The notes under the pieces: generated by a model
Databases searched by the model: none
What the model was told of the DNA's origin: nothing
The model's input: only the letters and a program-made list of their open reading frames with translations
Source of the DNA: JBBRCX01 sp038204465
GTDB lineage: Bacteria; Planctomycetota; Phycisphaerae; Tepidisphaerales; Tepidisphaeraceae
Direction of reading: 5' to 3'
DNA length: 36,915 nucleotides
Assembly: GCA_038204465.1 (NCBI GenBank)
Contig: JBBRCX010000046.1
Span: 1 to 36,915, forward strand
Made by a program: the position numbers and the translations under genes
Shown: piece by piece, positions 31,229 to 36,915 of the stretch
Layout: each line of letters opens with the position of its first letter
Numbering within the stretch: the first letter of the stretch is position 1

Positions 31229-32539
31229 TCATGCGCTGACGATGTGGTTGCGGGGGCCTTTTATGTCGCGCAGGGCGTTGCGGGTGTCGACGATGAGTTT
31301 GGCGTGGTCGGCGATGAGCTGCCAGTCGTAGGCGCGGTGGTGGGTTGCGATCAGCACACAGTCATAGGAGCCGAGCGATTCGGCAGTCAACGGGACGCTG
31401 CTGCGCTGCAGGTCGTAGCGGCGCATCTTGTGGGTGGCGGGGACGTGGGGATCGTTGTAGTCGACCTTTGCGCCGAGCTCTTCGAGCCGTCTGATCAATT
31501 CGAAGCTGGGGCTCTCGCGCACGTCGTCAACGTCGGGTTTGTAGGCCAGACCAAGAATGAGAATGCGGCTGCCTTTGACGGAGCGGGAGCGCTCGTTGAG
31601 GGCCAGCGTGAGCCGGCCGATCACGTACTCGGGCATCAGGTGATTGATCTGGCCGGCGAGCTCGATGAAGCGCGTCGGCATGCCTACTTCGCGGGCCTTC
31701 CAGGTGAGGTAGAACGGGTCGATCGGGATGCAGTGACCGCCGAGGCCCGGGCCGGGATAGAACGGCTGGAAGCCGAAAGGCTTGGTGGCAGCGGCGGCGA
31801 TGACTTCCCAAATATCGATGCCCATGGCGGTCAGCACCATCTTCATTTCGTTGACCAGGGCGATGTTGACGGCGCGGTAGATATTTTCGAGCAGCTTGGC
31901 GGCCTCGGCGACCTCGGCGCTGGAGACGGGGATGACCTTCTGGACGGCCTTGCGGTAAAGCGCCTGCGCGATGGAGCCGGACGCGGGATCGATGCCGCCG
32001 ACAAGCTTGGGAATGCTTCGCGTGTCGAAGTCCCGGCGGCCGGGGTCTTCGCGCTCCGGGGAGTAAGCGAGGTAGAAGTCGGCGCCGCAGCGCAATCCAG
32101 TCGCCTCGAGGCGCGGGAGCACGACCTCGCGGGTAGTGCGCGGATAGGTGGTGGACTCAAGGACGACGAGCTGCGCGGGACGGAGGGTCCTGGCGATGTC
32201 GTCGGCGGTGCGCTCGACGTAGCTCAGGTCGGGCTCGAGATGGGGACCCAGCGGCGTGGGGACGCAGGTGAGGATCGCGTCGGCCTCAACGAGGCGGGAG
32301 AAGTCATCCGTCACGTCAAACCGGCCGGCTGCGAGGAGGTCTTTCGCGAGGGAAGGGCCGAGGTGCTTGAGATAGTTCTCGCCGCGCTTGAGCGCGGCGA
32401 TCTTGGCCGGGTCAATGTCGAAGCCGATGAGTGAGAATCCGGCGCGATGGAACGCTGCGAGCAGGGGCAGGCCGACATAGCCGAGGCCGATGACGCCGAC
32501 GATTGCCGTTCTCGCCTCGATCTTTTCCTGAAGTGTCAT
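31229..32539 (-). CDS. UDP-sugar 6-dehydrogenase (WbpA-like, UDP-GlcNAc dehydrogenase type)
   Basis: Encodes 436 residues. The NAD loop is GLGYVG (18-23). FDIDPAKI, LTCVPTPLG and ESTTYPRTT follow the usual order, then YSPEREDPGR, which is typical of the UDP-N-acetylglucosamine branch (WbpA/TviB) rather than plain UDP-glucose dehydrogenase. The catalytic Cys is Cys270 in GPGLGGHCIPIDP. The C-terminal domain has 'ILGLAYKPDVDDVRESPS'. It oxidises C6 of a nucleotide sugar twice to a uronic acid, using two NAD. The ATG has GGGAG upstream. A TACAAT box (32576-32571) lies about 30 bases upstream, but no matching -35 is visible. Confidence 0.9.
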   Translation of the reverse strand: MTLQEKIEARTAIVGVIGLGYVGLPLLAAFHRAGFSLIGFDIDPAKIAALKRGENYLKHLGPSLAKDLLAAGRFDVTDDFSRLVEADAILTCVPTPLGPHLEPDLSYVERTADDIARTLRPAQLVVLESTTYPRTTREVVLPRLEATGLRCGADFYLAYSPEREDPGRRDFDTRSIPKLVGGIDPASGSIAQALYRKAVQKVIPVSSAEVAEAAKLLENIYRAVNIALVNEMKMVLTAMGIDIWEVIAAAATKPFGFQPFYPGPGLGGHCIPIDPFYLTWKAREVGMPTRFIELAGQINHLMPEYVIGRLTLALNERSRSVKGSRILILGLAYKPDVDDVRESPSFELIRRLEELGAKVDYNDPHVPATHKMRRYDLQRSSVPLTAESLGSYDCVLIATHHRAYDWQLIADHAKLIVDTRNALRDIKGPRNHIVSA

Positions 32540-32814
32540 TCGCTACTCCCACTGGGGCTTAGACTTAGATATTGTAACCAAGTTGGTCCCCGCAGCGCGA
32601 GCGCGAGCTCGTTTTCGATCGGCGGCTGGAGCGTCAGGGTATACTCTTCAGGAGAGTAAACCCCCCACTACACCCGCAGAGCAGCTTGCCGCCATGGAAG
32701 GGCGGGTCGATGTGCAACCACCTGGGCGGGCTCGATGACTTCGGCAGCAGCGTGGTGATTCAGCCTCTCCTTCCACCTAGAGTGCGGGAAGGTTGACGGC
32801 TGAAAGGAGTTTTC

Positions 32815-35352
32815 ATGTTCGGTTGCGGCGCGAAAGGTTGGTTGGCTGGGGCGTTGCTGGGGGCGGTGGCGCTGTGCACGGATTGGACGGCGGCTGCACC
32901 TCCGCGGGCGGAGAAGGTCCCGACGTTTTCCGTGCGGGCGCGGGTGACTTCGGCCGGCGGGAAGGAGCCGGCGGCGGAACAGAAGTTTGGCTTCCGGCTC
33001 GGGGCTTCGGCGTCGGAGGTCGCGGGGAATGGCTGGAGCGAGCCGCTGAAGTTCGACAGCGCGCAGGTCGATGCCGCGCTCAAAGCGTTCTCCCCCTATG
33101 CAGAAGGTTGGCCGGTGAAGGCCGCTCTGGCGGTGAGCGGCGTGGTGGATCCGACGAAGGTGGAATTGGAGATCAGCATCGATGGCGTGCAGCAGGCGGT
33201 GAAGAGCAGTGCGGAGCTGTTTGGCCCCTCGCTTGGTCTGGCGCTGTGGCGTGACGAGAAGGACCAGCCGCGGGTCGGAACGCTGGCCGACTTCAACCAG
33301 GTTCGATACTGGGATGCGATCCGCGAGGTGAAGGTGCCGGAAGAGTTGCGGCCGAAGAAGCTGCTGATCATCGACCGCTTCATCGGCGGCGATGAGGACC
33401 GGCGGAATTGGCGCGAGGGAATCACCAATCTTTCGCATGCGGGGTTCAGCGCGATCCTGCTGCCGCCGAGCAAGCCGGTCAGGGCACTTTTGCAGGAGAC
33501 GCCGATCAAGAAGATCGCGTGGGCGATCTACTGCCCGCCGGGCTATGCGTTCGACACCGGCAAGCCCGCTCAGACCGAACAGTGGGCGCAGAAGGAGGCG
33601 GACACGTACCTTCAGGCGGGATATCTGCCGACGGACATGGCGGCCTTCGCGATGTCGGATGAGCCGGGATGGTACTACCCGTCGCAATTGAAGATGCTCG
33701 ACGAGCCCGGCGCGCTGAAGCGATTTCATGAGTATCTCATGGCGCAGAAGCTGGAGCCGCGGGATGTGGGGGCCGGGAATTGGGAGGCGGTAAAGCCGAT
33801 CGCGCGGTCTGGCGCGAAGGACCTGGCATCGAAACGGTTGTACTACTGGACGATGCGTTTTTTCGCGTGGGATTCCAACCGCTACTTCGCCGAATGCACC
33901 AAGGCGCTGGAGAAGGCGTTTTATCCGGGGATGCCGATCACGGTGAATTTCAATTTCTTCGCCGGGCGGTTTTACGTTCCCGGCGCGGTGGCGAACAACC
34001 CGGACAAGACGAGCCCCGACGCGGGGATGGGCGGGAACGACTGGCTGGAGTTCGGCCGGATGCGCGGCTCGACGATGCTCTGGACGGAGGACTGGTTCGG
34101 CGACAGCCTCGCGTACCAGTGGTCGTTCTACTGCGCGAAGATGCGCAGCGCCGCGGAGAAGGGGCAGGTGAACTTCGGCGGGTATGTGATCGGCCGGACG
34201 GCGGGCGGACGCGATGAAGGCGTGCTGCAGAAGATGCTCTCGATCGTCGGCAACGGCGGCAAGGTGATCAAGTTTTACGTGTTTGGCCCCGAGTATGAAT
34301 TTCCCGGCAATTGTTATTCGGAAAACCCGACGCTGCTGAAGAAGATCGCCGAGGCGAACATGTGCATCGGCAAAGCGGAAGAGTTGCTATGGGAAGGGAA
34401 GCGGCCGCGGTCGCAGGTGGCCATCCTGTCGCCGCGAAGTTCGGAGCCGTGGGATTCGGTGGGGATCAGCGACGCGACGAACAACAATCTGAACGCCGCG
34501 ACGGTGGACTACATGGCGGAGGTGGCGGATCTGTACCTCGCGCTGCAGCACGCGAACACGGCGGTGGATTTCGTGGAAGAGGAAGACCTCTCGGCGCAGG
34601 GTCTGGCTTCGTACAAGGTGCTGTACCTCACCGAGCCCGACGTGCCCGAAGAGGCGCAGCACGGCGTGGCGGAATGGGTGAAGGCGGGCGGGACGCTGGT
34701 GACGGTAAGCGGGGCCGCGGCGCAGGACCGGTATAACGAACCGTGCAAGGTGCTGAGCGATGCGACCGGCGTGCGCGAGGAACCGCGGCAGCGAATGAAC
34801 ATCGCGGACATCTCGGACTTAAAGGACGTCGCCAGGGGAAAGGGACAGGCCGGCGAGTTTGGCGCGCTGGGGATCCGCGGAAAGATCATCGGGCAACCCG
34901 GTGAAGTTATCGCGAGTTTTGACAACGGGACTCCCGCGGTGGTGCGGAAGAAGGTGGAGCGCGGCAACGTGGTTCACTTCGCGTGGATGCCCGGTTTGTC
35001 TTATCGCCGCTCGGCGACGGGGACGAAAGATCAGTTGCCGACGGGGTTCTCGGAAAGCCTGCGCCGTTACATCACGATGCCGCTCAAACTGGCCGGCGTG
35101 CAGGCGCCGGTGAGCGCGAGCGTCGCGATGGTGGAGACGCCGATGCTTGTGTCGGAGAAAGGCGCGGCGCTGACGATATTGAACTGGACCGGCGAGCCCA
35201 TCGAGAAGCTCACGCTCACGGTGCGGCCGGGCTTTGAGGTGAAGAGTGCGACGAGCGTGCGCGGGCAGGAGGTGGGGATGAAAAAGACGACGGACGGCAT
35301 CGAGTTGACGCTGGCGGTGAAGGGAGCGGACATCCTGCTGTTGCACAAGTAA
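32815..35352 (+). CDS. Large secreted glycosidase-like protein
   Basis: Encodes 845 residues; GAAAGGAG lies six bases before the ATG. A signal peptide covers about residues 1-27 (LAGALLGAVALC, AAA). Residues about 180-520 look like a TIM barrel: LLIIDRFIGG, a region with AMSDEPGWYYPS (Asp282, Glu283), 'ITVNFNFFAGRFYVPG' and LWTEDWFGD, where several acidic residues sit in positions usual for a retaining glycosidase. Residues about 535-700 (VAILSPRSSEPWD, LYLTEPDVPEE, WVKAGGTLVTVSG) resemble the glutamine-amidotransferase-like trimerisation domain of GH42 beta-galactosidases. A beta-sandwich ends the protein. I read it as a GH42-clan-like secreted glycosidase of unassigned family. It stands alone between the dehydrogenase and the nuo genes. 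Confidence 0.75.
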   Translation: MFGCGAKGWLAGALLGAVALCTDWTAAAPPRAEKVPTFSVRARVTSAGGKEPAAEQKFGFRLGASASEVAGNGWSEPLKFDSAQVDAALKAFSPYAEGWPVKAALAVSGVVDPTKVELEISIDGVQQAVKSSAELFGPSLGLALWRDEKDQPRVGTLADFNQVRYWDAIREVKVPEELRPKKLLIIDRFIGGDEDRRNWREGITNLSHAGFSAILLPPSKPVRALLQETPIKKIAWAIYCPPGYAFDTGKPAQTEQWAQKEADTYLQAGYLPTDMAAFAMSDEPGWYYPSQLKMLDEPGALKRFHEYLMAQKLEPRDVGAGNWEAVKPIARSGAKDLASKRLYYWTMRFFAWDSNRYFAECTKALEKAFYPGMPITVNFNFFAGRFYVPGAVANNPDKTSPDAGMGGNDWLEFGRMRGSTMLWTEDWFGDSLAYQWSFYCAKMRSAAEKGQVNFGGYVIGRTAGGRDEGVLQKMLSIVGNGGKVIKFYVFGPEYEFPGNCYSENPTLLKKIAEANMCIGKAEELLWEGKRPRSQVAILSPRSSEPWDSVGISDATNNNLNAATVDYMAEVADLYLALQHANTAVDFVEEEDLSAQGLASYKVLYLTEPDVPEEAQHGVAEWVKAGGTLVTVSGAAAQDRYNEPCKVLSDATGVREEPRQRMNIADISDLKDVARGKGQAGEFGALGIRGKIIGQPGEVIASFDNGTPAVVRKKVERGNVVHFAWMPGLSYRRSATGTKDQLPTGFSESLRRYITMPLKLAGVQAPVSASVAMVETPMLVSEKGAALTILNWTGEPIEKLTLTVRPGFEVKSATSVRGQEVGMKKTTDGIELTLAVKGADILLLHK

Positions 35353-35436
35353 GGGGGCCATCGCTTGAAAGATGCGGCGATTTGATTTCGTGAACAGGCC
35401 GCTTACAGTGAGATGCGGCGTATACGGGTAGACACG

Positions 35437-35871
35437 ATGAGCGGTTTGAATGTGCTGGCACAGACGGATTCGGGGGCGCCGCACGGGTGGGCGCCGGTGG
35501 TGCTGCTGCTCGTCATCGCGATCGGCTTCGCGGCGGGAAACCTGGCGCTGTCGCTGCTCCTGGGCCCGTCGCGCACGGGACCGGGCAAATCGGAAGCCTA
35601 TGAGAGCGGCATGGTGCCGGTGGGCGACACTCGCCGGCGGTTCAACGTGCGGTTCTACATCGTCGCGATGATCTTCCTGGTGTTCGACGTGGAAATCGTT
35701 TTCCTCTACCCGTGGGCGACGATCTTCGCTCCGTCGGTCGCGCAGCGCGTGACAACGGCGTCCGGGATGGATTTCGGCGCGCTGCTGCTGATTGAGATGG
35801 TGATCTTCGTGGCGATCCTTCTGCTCGCGTACGTGTATGCGTGGGGCAAGGGCGTGTTCCGGTGGGACTGA
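35437..35871 (+). CDS. nuoA: NADH-quinone oxidoreductase subunit A
   Basis: Encodes 144 residues and three membrane segments (about 18-38, 82-104 and 117-137). The conserved loop 'KSEAYESGMVPVGDTRRRF' with RFYIVAMIFLVFDVEIVFLYPW following is diagnostic for the small complex I subunit NuoA, with the acidic FDVE in the second membrane helix. I prefer the ATG at 35437 over the in-frame ATG at 35413, because a weak GGGTAG site lies before it and the extra residues are basic and unconserved. nuoB follows after 99 bases that hold a tandem repeat. Confidence 0.95.
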   Translation: MSGLNVLAQTDSGAPHGWAPVVLLLVIAIGFAAGNLALSLLLGPSRTGPGKSEAYESGMVPVGDTRRRFNVRFYIVAMIFLVFDVEIVFLYPWATIFAPSVAQRVTTASGMDFGALLLIEMVIFVAILLLAYVYAWGKGVFRWD

Positions 35872-35876
35872 AATCA

Positions 35877-35904
35877 TTTGCGATTTGCGATTTGCGATTT
35901 GCGA
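35877..35904. repeat. Tandem 7-bp repeat, four exact copies
   Basis: TTTGCGA is repeated four times without mismatch and followed by TTTT. It lies five bases after the nuoA stop and 66 bases before nuoB. A related motif (TCGCAAAT, the reverse complement of ATTTGCGA) occurs in front of purB at 7970-7993. Confidence 0.92.
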
Positions 35905-35970
35905 TTTTGGTCTCCAAGAGCGTGCTAGAATTCGTTGATCCGTGTTGATTCTTGCCGTTGGAAGTTACTG

Positions 35971-36540
35971 ATGGATACGCAGCTTTTGCCTGACAACGTG
36001 CTGACGACGCAGTTGAAGAAAGTGGTCAACTGGTCGCGGCGCAGCTCGCTCTGGCCGATGCCGTTTGCGACGGCGTGTTGCGGGATTGAACTGATGGCGA
36101 CGGCCTCGTCGAGATATGACTTGGCGCGGTTCGGGGCGGAGGCGATGCGCTTCAGCCCGCGGCAGAGCGATCTGATGATCGTCGCGGGCCGCGTCACGAT
36201 CAAAATGATGCCGGTGCTGCAGCATATCTACCAGCAGATGACGGAGCCCAAGTGGGTCATCAGCATGGGGGCCTGCGCCAGCACGGGCGGCGTGTTCGAC
36301 GCTTATGCGACGATTCAGGGGGTGGACCAGTTCATGCCGGTGGATGTTTACGTTCCCGGCTGCCCGCCGCGACCCGAGACGCTGATCGAGGGGATCATGG
36401 CGATTCAGCGGATCATCGACGAAGAAGGCCTGCCGCCGAGCGGCAAGCGGCGCCCGCTGCACCTTGCAGTGGAACCCACCTACAAGCCGGAGCCGCAGCC
36501 GATCCCGCTGACCGCGGGGGGAAAGCCGCTGGCGGTGTAG
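35971..36540 (+). CDS. nuoB: NADH-quinone oxidoreductase subunit B
   Basis: Encodes 189 residues; GGAAG lies just before the ATG at 35971. NuoB carries the last iron-sulphur cluster (N2), which hands electrons to quinone. Its four ligands can be read: the tandem Cys36-Cys37 (FATACCGIE), Cys102 (MGACAS) and Cys131 (VPGCPPRPE); the spacings of 65 and 29 residues equal those of the E. coli protein. RYDLARFGAE and 'MTEPKWVISMGACASTGG' are further landmarks. The C-terminus has a short Pro-rich tail. nuoC would be expected next, but the 322 bases after the stop contain no such gene. Confidence 0.96.
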   Translation: MDTQLLPDNVLTTQLKKVVNWSRRSSLWPMPFATACCGIELMATASSRYDLARFGAEAMRFSPRQSDLMIVAGRVTIKMMPVLQHIYQQMTEPKWVISMGACASTGGVFDAYATIQGVDQFMPVDVYVPGCPPRPETLIEGIMAIQRIIDEEGLPPSGKRRPLHLAVEPTYKPEPQPIPLTAGGKPLAV

Positions 36541-36862
36541 AGCATCTGCAAATTGCACGGACAGGGTGTAACCATCGCGACGATTCACTCGCGGTTCTGG
36601 GCCCGTGTTTCCATCAACCGCAAAGACGCTGCTATGCCACGCACGGGCTCGGATTCTGTGGCGGCTCGGAGCGCTTGTTTGATCTCATGAGCGTCGCGAT
36701 CGCCGCAGAAACAACGCATCCTTAACCGCGCAACGCGCTGAGAATGCTCTGGTTGCGCAGATGTGGCTGAGTGCTATAAAAAACGGTTTCGGTTTTCATC
36801 GCGGCGGGCGTGCAGCTAGAGTAGCGTCTATCTCATCACCGTCACAAGGCAGGCCGTACATC
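36541..36862. other. Intergenic region after nuoB
   Basis: No gene is supported in these 322 bases. A promoter candidate lies at 36753-36780. I see no terminator hairpin after nuoB. Confidence 0.45.
36753..36780 (+). promoter_or_regulatory. Promoter candidate before the last partial gene
   Basis: TTGCGC (36753-36758) and TATAAA (36775-36780) with a 16-base spacer; the -10 matches five of six positions and the -35 three to four. Transcription would start near 36787, about 75 bases before the ATG at 36863. Confidence 0.4.
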
Positions 36863-36915
36863 ATGGGTTTTGGGCTTGGACCGGCAGGACCGACCAACGG
36901 ATCGGACTCTTGCCG
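36863..36915 (+). CDS. Start of a gene running off the window
   Basis: The ATG at 36863 has AAGG and AGG about 9-13 bases upstream and opens a frame to the window end: MGFGLGPAGPTNGSDSC. A promoter candidate lies at a suitable distance. Seventeen codons are too few to recognise the protein; the Gly/Pro-rich start is not one I can place. Confidence 0.45.
   Translation, partial: MGFGLGPAGPTNGSDSC

Noticed and set aside
31244..32434. 396-codon plus-strand open frame across the UDP-sugar dehydrogenase gene
   Set aside because: The minus strand carries all motifs of the dehydrogenase. The plus-strand product is a Gly/Val/Asp-rich shadow typical of high-GC genes.
32642..32658. Six-bp inverted repeat TACTCT/AGAGTA before the large glycosidase-like gene
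   Set aside because: It could be an operator, but such short perfect repeats are common by chance and no promoter overlaps it clearly.
34819..35877. 352-codon minus-strand frame over the glycosidase-like gene end and nuoA
   Set aside because: It crosses two well-supported genes and gives an Arg/His-rich product without motifs.
1..36915. tRNA, rRNA, CRISPR array, transposase or prophage genes
   Set aside because: Scanned by eye for tRNA T-arm sequences, regularly spaced direct repeats and transposase or integrase proteins; none was convincing. A covariance-model scan was not possible here.

Overview
The window looks like a piece of a planctomycete chromosome, probably of the Phycisphaerae type. 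It is GC-rich, encodes four proteins ending in PEP-CTERM sorting signals (VPEP, hydrophobic stretch, arginine cluster), and carries a large surface protein with the LEPRRLL motif seen near the N-terminus of many planctomycete exported proteins. It also has a small membrane protein of a type common in this phylum. No rRNA, tRNA, CRISPR array, insertion sequence or phage gene was found. The assignment rests on recognising protein families by eye, not on a database search.

Layout. Positions 1-1632 hold a terminator from an off-window gene and two small secreted or membrane proteins of unknown role. Positions 1633-7278 (minus strand) form a four-gene operon for a Gld-type ABC system: ATPase, permease, GldG-like protein and DUF4340 protein. 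Adenylosuccinate lyase (purB, plus strand) follows at 7991-9433; it resembles the animal enzyme. Positions 9506-14803 are an exported-protein region with a decayed SdrD-B-like fragment, three PEP-CTERM proteins and a PEP-CTERM serine protease; three of the four intact genes or their neighbours end in clear hairpin terminators. Positions 15033-19631 carry a GH15 glucoamylase-type hydrolase fused to a ferredoxin domain, and a glycogen-synthase-like glycosyltransferase.

Positions 19709-25896 (minus strand) read as one cluster in the order UbiA-type phosphoribosyltransferase, DprE1-like oxidase, DprE2-like reductase, GT-C membrane glycosyltransferase, carbamoyltransferase. The first three are the mycobacterial enzymes that make polyprenyl-phosphate arabinose. 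The tight coupling of the genes suggests that this bacterium makes a lipid-linked pentose and transfers it with the GT-C enzyme, possibly followed by carbamoylation of the glycan. I regard this as the best candidate for an undescribed system here, together with the GH15-ferredoxin fusion.

Positions 26392-35352 hold further surface-sugar genes: a LEPR-XLL protein with a glycosidase-like domain and two fibronectin type III domains, a phosphodiester glycosidase, a convergent nucleotide-sugar epimerase and 6-dehydrogenase pair, and a large secreted glycosidase-like protein. Positions 35437-36540 are nuoA and nuoB of respiratory complex I, with no nuoC directly after them. The last 53 bases begin a further gene that leaves the window.

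Short tandem repeats of 7, 10, 13 and 18 bp sit in four different intergenic gaps, mostly directly after genes.
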